A stretch of 6,675 nt of DNA from Bacteroidota bacterium (GCA_016709725.1 JADJMG010000022.1:1-6675), one strand, 5' to 3'. Numbered from the stretch's first letter, positions 1-5,365 are shown. Notes: generated by a model not told the origin, from the sequence alone. A program made the numbers and translations.

Positions 1-11
1 TCCTAATATTA

Positions 12-134
12 TTAGCCATTTGTAGTAGATTTATCTTCCTCATAGTTTTTATCATCTTTGTTGTAAGAATAGGTTCTCATAGAGAAAAAAAACATACCCC
101 AGCCTATAGCTATTAAAATTATACTTACTATCAT
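12..134 (-). CDS. small single-span membrane protein, 40 aa
   Basis: This is a short open frame from ATG at 134 to TAA at 12. Residues 2-18 (IVSIILIAIGWGMFFFS) form one hydrophobic membrane span. A basic residue follows (Arg20), then a polar, acidic tail (YNKDDKNYEEDKSTTNG). It has no cleavable signal peptide and no lipobox cysteine. It is the last gene in this window of the minus-strand run of small genes that follows the replication initiator, separated from the upstream gene by about 90 AT-rich bases. Small single-span proteins are common in filamentous phages and small plasmids, as coat, secretion or lysis components, but nothing here decides between those roles. I do not recognise the family. 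Coding is inferred from the coherent membrane-plus-tail layout, not from homology. Confidence 0.45.
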   Translation of the reverse strand: MIVSIILIAIGWGMFFFSMRTYSYNKDDKNYEEDKSTTNG

Positions 135-225
135 AGTCTTTTCTTCTATTCTGATCAAATGTTTTAAAGATCAGTAAATATATTATTTTAATAAACCCCA
201 AATAACCTAAATTCATAGGGATTAG

Positions 226-549
226 CTACATTTTATCATAGAATAAAGCGCCAAATCTATTGGCATCCGCTCGCTCCATTCTCTCCTCCCATTCCTCGTA
301 TCTCTTAGCTCTTTTTGTGATTTTGCCTGCATAGGTGTAAGTCCCTCTCATCTCCTCCATCCTCTCCAATTTTCTATGGCAATGCCAAAAGCGGTCATTC
401 CAGTTGCTACAAAGTTGAGATTCGTAGTAGATGCGGTGGCGGTAAGCTCCAAAGCTCTTGTAATAAGTCGATCCGTAGCACTTGTATAAAGTCCTGCAAG
501 GCATATTGGTTTCAGGACAAATAAGGTAGTAGATGTAGCCCTTTCCCAA
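226..549 (-). CDS. hypothetical Tyr/Cys-rich basic protein, 107 aa (possibly GIY-YIG-like)
   Basis: This is a good open frame with rich use of Tyr, Arg, Lys and Glu. The in-frame start is a TTG at 549. An ATG at 559 that overlaps the stop of the previous gene (ATGA) lies one base out of frame, so deletion of one G in a GGG run would give a start MSNIGKGYIYY and about 111 residues. The N-terminal half reads GYIYYLICPETN, then LYKCYGSTYYKSFGAYRHR, which faintly resembles the GIY...YIG-ST...R..H pattern of GIY-YIG nucleases. I regard that only as a suggestion, because the catalytic Glu is not placed. There are Cys residues in ICPETNMPC and KCYG, and a CHRK motif. The C-terminal third is a charged helix (KRAKRYEEWEERMERADANR). 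It follows two other small genes in a compact run. The function is unknown. Confidence 0.6.
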   Translation of the reverse strand: MGKGYIYYLICPETNMPCRTLYKCYGSTYYKSFGAYRHRIYYESQLCSNWNDRFWHCHRKLERMEEMRGTYTYAGKITKRAKRYEEWEERMERADANRFGALFYDKM

Positions 550-555
550 TATTGC

Positions 556-655
556 TCATTGCTTCTCCATGTAGATAAAATCATCTATCATCCTTTTTCT
601 CGGTGGAGGTTTGTATCCATCGATAACGTAGGATCATGTAGGGTGTGTCATTCAT
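556..655 (-). pseudogene. short overlapping gene, about 31-33 aa, one frameshift
   Basis: Two frames share this interval. From ATG at 655 (or 651) the first frame begins MNDTPYMILRYRW. A second frame ends at TGA 556-558 with YKPPPRKRMIDDFIYMEKQ. A single indel around 612-640 would join them into one small basic protein. Both ends overlap their neighbours: ATG at 651 overlaps the TGA of the 54-residue gene, and the terminal TGA overlaps an ATG at 559. This double ATGA coupling is the main reason to take it as a gene. The proline/arginine segment KPPPRKR is notable. I do not recognise it, and it could be two unrelated fragments. Confidence 0.35.
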
Positions 656-812
656 GTAGTTTTACTATGATTGTGACGCTAAAGTCAGCATTGTAACGCA
701 AAACCGCCTCCACGATCTTTCCCTCCTTCACCATGCCTATGAGTTGCAATTTTTTTAGTTCAATACGATATGCGCCTTTTGTTGTGATTGCGCCTGTGGA
801 TGGTTTTCCCAT
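648..812 (-). CDS. small conserved-looking protein, 54 aa
   Basis: The frame runs from ATG at 812 to TGA at 648-650 without interruption. The product begins MGKPSTGAITTKGAYRIE and continues with an alternation of hydrophobic and charged residues (LKKLQLIGMVKEGKIVEAVL, then FSVTIIVKLHE), which suggests a small beta-rich fold. It lies about 105 bases downstream of the replication initiator on the same strand, the slot that the ssDNA-binding protein gene (gene V) occupies in filamentous phages. Gene V proteins are usually longer (about 87 residues), so this is only a positional hint. Its stop overlaps the next start as ATGA, which implies translational coupling. I do not recognise the family. 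Coding is likely because the composition is protein-like and the junctions are tight. Confidence 0.55.
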   Translation of the reverse strand: MGKPSTGAITTKGAYRIELKKLQLIGMVKEGKIVEAVLRYNADFSVTIIVKLHE

Positions 813-916
813 TTCTTAAGTTCTAACCTTACTAAAGATGTGCTGAGGAAGAATTGTTACCCAAATACGCTACTAAAAAAGTGCACAATCGGATGGTCTA
901 ATATTATTGGGTGTTT

Positions 917-1836
917 TTAAGCTATTATTGATGCCTCCGATATATCGTATTGACTATTATCCAATGGAGTTATTTTCTTTACATTGGCTTTATATTGCCT
1001 TGAAATGGGCTTTTTTATCATCCTTAGTCAATATGCTTTCAGGTATCTGTTTAATCTTTTCCTTCCAACTTATCAAAATCGAAATGATGAATCAACCCCA
1101 ATTCTTTAATAACTATTAATTGAATGTTTGAGCATGATAAATCCTTTTTATTTTTGGTGTTTGAATAAGTCCAGTTTCATAATCTTTTATAAGTATCGAT
1201 TAAATCAATATTAAGTTGAGATATAAACTCAGGCTTTAAAATATCGTCAACTGTCAATTGACTTTTAAAGTAAGCATGAGGGTTGAGAATCTTTTTCGAA
1301 TCTTAAAAGATTGTTAACATCTGCCAATCCACTTTGCAATAAAATAGTGCTTCTTACTGCGGCGGGTATATTTGCTTTATTCTTTTAGTAGCATCATACA
1401 TCCTAACCAATTGTACTTTCGGCTTTTTAAAATACTTTCCTTCCTTTTCCTCCCATGTTTTATGCCCATTGATTGAAAGATGATTTTTAATGATTGACTC
1501 TGGACTTTGATCTAGTTTAACCAGTGCAACGAATGTTCAAATTCAACTAGTTTCATTTTAAAATATCGATTTTCAATAAGTCAGATAGATAGTCAATTGC
1601 ATTGCTAAATTGGAATATGGAAAAGACAAATTATGACCATTCCAAAAATCCCATATTCCCTTCAATTGTCATTTCACCTGTAGATTCATTCAAGATAAGT
1701 TTAATTTGTTTATGATTTTCCAAATCAAATATGTTGTCTTTACTACTTCGCCTCTATTATAGGTAGAGTATTTCACCACCTTAGACAAATCAGGTGTCCC
1801 AGTTACAACATCGCATATCTTTACGAAGTCATTCAT
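917..1836 (-). pseudogene. phage/plasmid replication initiator, II/X-like family, many frameshifts
   Basis: The frame starts at ATG 1836 (MNDFVKICDVVTGTP) and, after about ten single-base shifts, can be followed to TAA 917-919 (ending EASIIA), giving roughly 300 residues. The pieces in order match the layout of phage/plasmid replication proteins of the II/X family (filamentous-phage gpII relatives): MTIEGNMGFFWNGHNLSFPY, then LSDLLKIDILK, KLVEFEHSLHW, SPESIIKNHLSINGHKTW, VQLVRMYDATKRIK, and the characteristic NLLRFEK (1295-1312), followed by ILNPHAYFKSQLTVDDILKP. These proteins nick a double-strand origin to start rolling-circle replication. It lies directly downstream of the helix-turn-helix gene. 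Every interruption seems to be a frame change, not a substituted stop, and the sense is preserved across it, so sequence error is as likely as decay. The family assignment is from pattern recognition only. Confidence 0.6.
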
Positions 1837-1892
1837 GTTGTGGACGTCATTCCTTAAGTAAGAGTCTTACTTTGGATTGATTTTACAACAGT

Positions 1893-2229
1893 TTACGATT
1901 CTTTAAAATGGGGTTTCTTTCCCATTCTTATAACCTGCTCAAGTTCATCCACGAAAAAGTACCTTATTTCCTACTTTATAGCTCGGTAGTTTCCCTGACC
2001 TGATAATACATACACTCGGGACTTAGAAAGCCCCATCATTTCAGACGCTTTTGCTATTCCAATCGTTTTGCGCTCGGGTGTTGTCGCTTGATTTACGCCC
2101 CTCTGCATGAATCAATTCAAGTTTAGTGATGCGCTGATCCATCTCAAGCAGATTAATAAAGTCAGCGAGGTTTTCAATAGGAATCGACACACGATTGGCA
2201 TCGATTTCCAAAGATTTAAGATTTAACAT
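1893..2229 (-). pseudogene. helix-turn-helix (excisionase/MerR-type HTH_17) regulator, three frameshifts
   Basis: The start is ATG 2229 (MLNLKSLEIDANRVSIP; a GTG at 2265 would add 12 residues). The N-terminal 50 residues are a short helical region (ENLADFINLLEMDQRITKLE). After a one-base shift near 2080 comes a typical excisionase-like winged helix: RKTIGIAKASEMMGLSKSR, VYVLSGQGN, then after a second shift near 1988 LPSYKVGNKVLFR, and after a third near 1948 DELEQVI, ending at TAA 1893-1895. The corrected product is about 112 residues. Proteins of this type bind DNA in integrative elements and small plasmids, as recombination directionality factors or as repressors of the replication operon. 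The initiator follows after about 56 bases, so the two probably form one operon. The open 2041-2265 frame is only its N-terminal part. Confidence 0.65.
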
Positions 2230-2296
2230 GATTTTTACGCTGAGTGACTGGAGGAGGGTCACCACTGTTTTTTAATACTACTCCATTAGGCTCATC

Positions 2297-2336
2297 GTAT
2301 TGGCTTTCGCCCTGTACTGTATTGGCTTTCGCCCTG
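2297..2336. repeat. two 18-bp direct repeats, iteron-like
   Basis: GTATTGGCTTTCGCCCTG occurs at 2297-2314 and again, identical, at 2319-2336. The centre-to-centre distance is 22 bp, about two helical turns. The pair lies upstream of the helix-turn-helix/initiator operon (minus strand) and upstream of the plus-strand gene at 2477. This is the place for an operator of the HTH protein or for initiator-binding iterons. The identity and spacing are seen directly; the role is inferred. Confidence 0.6.
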
Positions 2337-2347
2337 CAATAGTATTT

Positions 2348-2370
2348 TGCAACTAATAATAAAGGTTGCA
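2348..2370. promoter_or_regulatory. inverted repeat, possible operator
   Basis: TGCAAC (2348-2353) and GTTGCA (2365-2370) form perfect 6-bp arms separated by 11 AT-rich bases, a spacing that fits a dimeric DNA-binding protein. It sits 12 bp beyond the iteron-like pair in the divergent intergenic region. There is no T-run beside it, so it is not a terminator. Confidence 0.35.
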
Positions 2371-2444
2371 CAAAAATTCAACGTAAAACTACTTATTTTA
2401 GACTTTAGTAGCAATATATTTTATTAACACTTATTGTAATTGAT

Positions 2445-2452
2445 TAGATTTG
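2445..2452 (+). promoter_or_regulatory. Bacteroidota -7 box for the 2477 gene
   Basis: TAGATTTG matches the Bacteroidota -7 consensus TAnnTTTG and ends 24 bases before the ATG at 2477. No convincing -33 TTTG was found at the usual distance, so this is a candidate only. Confidence 0.35.
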
Positions 2453-2476
2453 AAGCCAATAAAACAATTTGGAAAA

Positions 2477-3279
2477 ATGGAAAATATTGACGAGATTTTT
2501 AAAGAAAGCAACTTCAATTTCCAAAATTAATGGATACGATCAGTCTGTAGATTTCTTACTTGAATATTTAATGATTCACGAAGAGATAGAAAGCATTAGG
2601 TTGATATCAAAAATTCGAGTGTATTTTAAGAAATGTAGTCAAGAGATTAAAAACAAATCCTTAGAAAAATCACATTTTGCTTAGAGAATTACAATGGCAA
2701 TATTTATTTAAAATCTGATCTAGCCTCTGAACTTTCTGCAATACATGAATTAAATGGAGATATAAACAATGCTATAAACTACAATAGGTATATGCAAAGT
2801 CATTAGTACATCCTGAGGATTCAAGCTATTTGTATAAACACGCATTGTTGCATGAAAAATGCGCACCACTTTTGTTGCAATGGGATTTATCGAAAGAAAA
2901 GTCTTCTATTTTGTTCCTTCACGATTTACTAGTAAGTCACTTATTTAAAGTTTGCTGGGAAATGTGTGTTGTCGTTGTCTTTGATGAATACCATAAAAGC
3001 CAACTCAAAAACAAGTAAAACACGTGGAGTGGAAATTAGACTGAACGAACTAAGAGCAATTTACGTTCCTCCATTTCCTTTCGATAATAAAAATGCGATT
3101 AATTGTTTTATGGAATTAGCTCCGACCAAAAATATCAATATAGCTTCTTAGATTTCATTTCAATTATGCTTGATAAAATTCCAAGTCTATATTTAGTAGA
3201 GCGCGAAAAGTTTAATCATTCTAATGTTGGTGTTGACATTGTTCACGATTACACCAATGAGTTTATATCTGCTTTATGA
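2477..3279 (+). pseudogene. hypothetical helical, TPR-like protein, about 265 aa, frameshifted
   Basis: A plus-strand gene can be followed from ATG 2477 (MENIDEIFKESNFNFQ) to TGA 3277-3279 (HDYTNEFISAL) through about five or six frame changes near 2525, 2680, 2795, 2880, 2935-2960 and 3140. Joined pieces read INGYDQSVDFLLEYLMIHEE, IRLISKIRVYFKKCSQEIKN, LENYNGNIYLKSDLASEL, ELNGDINNAINYNRYAKSL, SSYLYKHALLHEKC, AMGFIERKVFY, RGVEIRLNELRAIYVPPF and YSFLDFISIMLDKIPS. The middle part has the small-residue/aromatic spacing of TPR hairpins; the rest is mostly helical. There is no signal peptide or membrane span. It is transcribed away from the HTH/initiator operon and ends about 60 bases before the tRNA-Pro terminator. 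I do not recognise it; it could be cargo of the neighbouring element or a chromosomal gene. Confidence 0.5.
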
Positions 3280-3337
3280 TCAAAAATGCAAGTCCAGTGG
3301 CTACACTTGTAAACCATATGTAAACCGAGTGTCTATT

Positions 3338-3370
3338 AAAAACAAAAAACCAACCTAAAAGGCTGGTTTT
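3338..3370 (-). terminator. Rho-independent terminator of tRNA-Pro
   Basis: Read on the minus strand, AACCAGCC (3368-3361) pairs with GGTTGGTT (3355-3348) around a 5-base loop. The stem contains one G-T wobble, which would be a mismatch if read on the plus strand. It is followed by a U-rich tract ending near 3338. It begins 9 bases after the tRNA-Pro 3' end. Confidence 0.75.
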
Positions 3371-3376
3371 CATTTG

Positions 3377-3451
3377 TCGGGGTGGCAGGATTCGAACCTG
3401 CGACCTCCTGCTCCCAAAGCAGGCGCGATAACCGGGCTACGCTACACCCCG
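3377..3451 (-). tRNA. tRNA-Pro (anticodon TGG)
   Basis: The cloverleaf is complete on the minus strand. The acceptor stem CGGGGTG pairs with CACCCCG, with discriminator A at 3377. The anticodon arm is CCTGC-TTTGGGA-GCAGG with anticodon TGG. The T arm is GCAGG-TTCGAAT-CCTGC. No CCA is encoded. It is divergent from tRNA-Arg, and its 3' end faces the replication/HTH gene cluster to the left. Confidence 0.95.
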
Positions 3452-3502
3452 AAAAGTTGAAATTAAAAGGCCGAAATTGATCTAGGATTTTTTCCGGAGG
3501 TG

Positions 3503-3510
3503 CAAAGATA
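3503..3510 (-). promoter_or_regulatory. -7 promoter box for tRNA-Pro
   Basis: On the minus strand TATCTTTG is a perfect TAnnTTTG. It lies 52 bases upstream of the mature tRNA 5' end, which implies a 5' leader of about 45 bases. The -33 element is not clear. Confidence 0.45.
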
Positions 3511-3552
3511 TATTAATTTGAACTAATTCGACCTTTAACTGAAAAATTCCAA

Positions 3553-3560
3553 TAAATTTG
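3553..3560 (+). promoter_or_regulatory. -7 promoter box for tRNA-Arg
   Basis: TAAATTTG is a perfect TAnnTTTG ending 17 bases before the tRNA-Arg 5' end, which predicts a leader of about 10 bases. A weak -33-like TTTA is present near 3534-3537. Confidence 0.5.
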
Positions 3561-3577
3561 CAGTCCCAATTAAAAAG

Positions 3578-3651
3578 GATCCCGTAGCTCAATTGGATAG
3601 AGCATCTGCCTTCTAAGCAGACGGTCAGGCGTTCGAATCGCCTCGGGATCA
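3578..3651 (+). tRNA. tRNA-Arg (anticodon TCT)
   Basis: The cloverleaf is complete. Acceptor GATCCCG (3578-3584) pairs with CGGGATC (3644-3650), with discriminator A 3651. The D arm is GCTC...GAGC. The anticodon arm is TCTGC-CTTCTAA-GCAGA with TCT at 3612-3614, decoding AGA. The T arm is AGGCG-TTCGAAT-CGCCT. No CCA is encoded. A terminator starts 14 bases downstream, and the 3' part of this gene is copied six times in the tandem array that follows. Confidence 0.96.
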
Positions 3652-3664
3652 CATTAATGGCGAA

Positions 3665-3690
3665 GGTAACTCAAAGAGTTACCTTTTTTT
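3665..3690 (+). terminator. Rho-independent terminator of tRNA-Arg (first of seven)
   Basis: GGTAACTC (3665-3672), loop AAA, GAGTTACC (3676-3683), then seven T. Identical hairpins recur at 3781, 3897, 4013, 4126, 4217 and 4333, each with five to seven T. The successive spacings are 116, 116, 116, 113, 91 and 116 bp. Confidence 0.92.
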
Positions 3691-3736
3691 GTTTCTTCAA
3701 ATCAGAAGTGGAAATTTACAATGTCGGTCAGGCATT

Positions 3737-3756
3737 CGTCGCGAAGCTTCGCGACG
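3737..3756. repeat. 20-bp perfect palindrome, first of the array
   Basis: CGTCGCGAAGCTTCGCGACG is its own reverse complement. It is repeated exactly at 3853-3872 and 3969-3988. A central A-to-T variant is found at 4082-4101 and 4289-4308. A 10-bp contracted form, CGTCGCGACG, is at 4183-4192, and a half copy at 4386-4399. In RNA it would form a strong hairpin at the position of the T arm. Confidence 0.9.
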
Positions 3757-4162
3757 CCTCGGGATCACATTAATGGCGAAGGTAACTCAAAGAGTTACCT
3801 TTTTTTGTTTCTTCAAATCAGAAGTGGAAATTTACAATGTCGGTCAGGCATTCGTCGCGAAGCTTCGCGACGCCTCGGGATCACATTTATGATGAAGGTA
3901 ACTCAAAGAGTTACCTTTTTTTGTTTCTTCAAATCAGAAGTGGAAATTTACAATGTCGGTCAGGCATTCGTCGCGAAGCTTCGCGACGCCTCGGGATCAC
4001 ATTTATGATGAAGGTAACTCAAAGAGTTACCTTTTTGTTCTTCAAATCTGAAGTGGAAATTTACAATGTCGGTCAGGCATTCGTCGCGATGCTTCGCGAC
4101 GCCTCGGGATCACATTAATGGCGAAGGTAACTCAAAGAGTTACCTTTTTTTGTTTTCTCAAA

Positions 4163-4203
4163 TTCTAAGCAGGTCAGGCGATCGTCGCGACGCCTCGGGA
4201 TCA
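4163..4203 (+). repeat. divergent short array copy closest to the real tRNA
   Basis: This copy retains TTCTAAGCAG, the anticodon-loop and 3' anticodon-stem sequence of tRNA-Arg, joined to GTCAGGCG with only ACG missing. It keeps the tRNA G (AGGCG) where the other copies have A. Its palindrome is contracted to 10 bp and the normal spacer is absent, which accounts for the 91-bp spacing here. Confidence 0.8.
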
Positions 4204-4415
4204 CATTAATGGCGAAGGTAACTCAAAGAGTTACCTTTTTTTGTTTCTTCAAATCTGAAGTGGAAATTTACAATGTCGGTCAGGCATTCGTCGCGATGCT
4301 TCGCGACGCCTCGGGATCACATTAATGGCGAAGGTAACTCAAAGAGTTACCTTTTTTTGTGTCCTGCTGTGAATACGATGGGAATCGTCGCGAAGCTTCT
4401 CAATAATCCAAATGA

Positions 4416-4441
4416 AAAGGGGAGTTTTTTAGCTCCCCTTT
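4416..4441. terminator. convergent terminator between the array and the sigma gene
   Basis: AAAGGGGAG (4416-4424) pairs with CTCCCCTTT (4433-4441) around an 8-base loop. On the minus strand it is followed by TTTT and lies 26 bases after the frameshift-corrected sigma stop (4467). On the plus strand it would be the last barrier after the repeat array. The T-runs are short, so strength is uncertain. Confidence 0.65.
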
Positions 4442-4506
4442 CACCTAAGAATAAATAAATAAACAATTACAAATACGACTTAAGTAACTTATTTCTCGAG
4501 TTGTGT

Positions 4507-5331
4507 TTAAGTCGACGCAATCCACTCCCCTTTTATTTGTCGAACTCTTTCACGAGTTAATCCGAGCTCTAAACCGATTTCATCCAGCGACATAGAAACT
4601 CTAAATCCTATTCCAAAGAATAGACGCAGTACTTCCGATTCGCGTTTTGACAAGGTATTTAAGGATCGGTTGATATCTGCAGATAATGACTCATCAATAA
4701 GTAAAGAGTCCGTGCTTGGAATTTCTTCATTCACCATCACATCTAACAAAGTATTGCTTTCATCGCTATTGTCGAAGGGTGCGTCCATTGAAATTGGTCG
4801 AACTGATCCTCTAATTGCATCTCTAATTTGATTATAGCTAATGTCAACCGCCTCAGAGATTTCTTCTGCACTAGGGTCACGACCATACTTCTGCTCTAAT
4901 TTTGCAAGGGCTTTTTTCACTTTATTCATGGCCCCAATCTGATTAAGAGGAAGACGAACCATCCTACTCTGTTCAGCAATAGCTTGCAAAATACTTTGAC
5001 GAATCCACCAAACCGCATAGGATATAAACTTAAATCCCTTGGTTTCGTCGAAACGTTGTGCAGCTTTAATGAGTCCTAAGTTGCCTTCATTTATTAAATC
5101 AGGAAGACTCATTCCTTGGTTTTGATACTGTTTTGCTACGGAAACTACAAATCTTAAATTCGCTCTTGTTAATTTATCCAGGGCATCATGGTCACCATTT
5201 CGAATTTTTTGAGCTAGAACAACTTCTTCTTGTGGAGTTACCATGCCTTCTTTACCAATGTCTTGCAAATATTTTTCCAAAGATGCACTTTCTCGATTGG
5301 TAATACTTTGTGTAATTTTTAGCTGTCTCAT
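4507..5331 (-). CDS. rpoD: primary-type RNA polymerase sigma factor (sigma-70, RpoD/SigA), C-terminus frameshifted
   Basis: The product starts MRQLKITQSITNRESASLEK, the usual N-terminus of the short Bacteroidota housekeeping sigma, which lacks region 1.1. Region 1.2 follows (LEKYLQDIGKEGMVTPQEEV), then region 2 with ANLRFVVSVAKQYQNQGM, DLINEGNLGLIKAAQRFD and FKFISYAVWWIRQSILQAI (-7 element recognition and melting), region 3 (RLPLNQIGAMNKVKKAL, YGRDPSAEEISEAV) and region 4 (LSKRESEVLRLFFGIG, MSLDEIG, LGLTRERVRQIK). It directs RNA polymerase to TAnnTTTG-type promoters. After RQIK the open frame ends abnormally as GEWIAST. With one base removed near 4518-4530 the frame continues LRRLKHNSRNKLLKSYL to TAA at 4467, giving 287 residues, exactly the family length. 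Without that tail the end of region 4.2 is lost. An error in the sequence is more likely than a real mutation. Confidence 0.95.
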   Translation of the reverse strand: MRQLKITQSITNRESASLEKYLQDIGKEGMVTPQEEVVLAQKIRNGDHDALDKLTRANLRFVVSVAKQYQNQGMSLPDLINEGNLGLIKAAQRFDETKGFKFISYAVWWIRQSILQAIAEQSRMVRLPLNQIGAMNKVKKALAKLEQKYGRDPSAEEISEAVDISYNQIRDAIRGSVRPISMDAPFDNSDESNTLLDVMVNEEIPSTDSLLIDESLSADINRSLNTLSKRESEVLRLFFGIGFRVSMSLDEIGLELGLTRERVRQIKGEWIAST

Positions 5332-5365
5332 TTTGTTTTGGGTTGGTGTGTGATTCTGTGTTTAT

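Larger units (their letters stand above)
3623..4399 (+). repeat. tandem array of tRNA-Arg 3'-end plus terminator units (about 116 bp)
   Basis: Starting inside the tRNA (GGTCAGGC at 3623), the block GGTCAGGC...CCTCGGGATCAC, a 12-16 base linker, the terminator hairpin and a spacer (TTCTTCAAAT, GAAGTGGAAATTTACAATGT) repeats. Further GGTCAGGC copies begin at 3726, 3842, 3958, 4071, 4172 and 4278. In the full copies, the tRNA T-loop bases between TTCG and CGCC are replaced by a palindrome-bearing segment. Copies differ by real substitutions: TAATGGCG versus TATGATG linker, AAGC versus ATGC in the palindrome, CAGAAG versus CTGAAG in the spacer. The array ends in a fragment CGTCGCGAAGCTTC at 4386-4399. 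E. coli tyrT has an analogous arrangement (rtT repeats that begin with the tRNA 3' end); the sequence here is unrelated. Open frames of up to 95 codons across the array are artefacts. Confidence 0.93.

Noticed and set aside
150..175. TGATC/GATCA arms upstream of the 40-residue membrane protein as an operator.
   Set aside because: The arms are only 5 bp and the interior is not symmetrical; such matches are expected by chance in AT-rich DNA.
348..584. 78-codon minus-strand frame.
   Set aside because: It overlaps the better 226-549 frame, which has the charged, tyrosine-rich composition and tight junctions expected of a gene.
907..1119. 70-codon plus-strand frame starting with TTG, hydrophobic in the middle.
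   Set aside because: The opposite strand gives coherent protein segments (IKELGLIHHFDFDKLEGKD, then KQIPESILTKDDKKAHFKAI) that continue the replication initiator, so this is its shadow.
3737..3756. Insertion-sequence terminal repeat or a stand-alone REP element.
   Set aside because: No transposase or target duplication is present, and all full copies lie inside the same tandem unit; treated as part of the array.
3581..4399. CRISPR array.
   Set aside because: Units of about 116 bp are near-identical throughout, with no variable spacers, and contain a terminator and tRNA sequence.
3689..4458. Overlapping plus-strand open frames of 61-95 codons in the repeat array, with basic repeated peptides.
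   Set aside because: The 116-bp unit is not a multiple of three, so the same DNA is read in successive frames, and each frame is open only because the unit has few stops. The content is tRNA end, terminator and palindrome. A protamine-like peptide of the E. coli Tpr kind cannot be excluded but nothing supports it.
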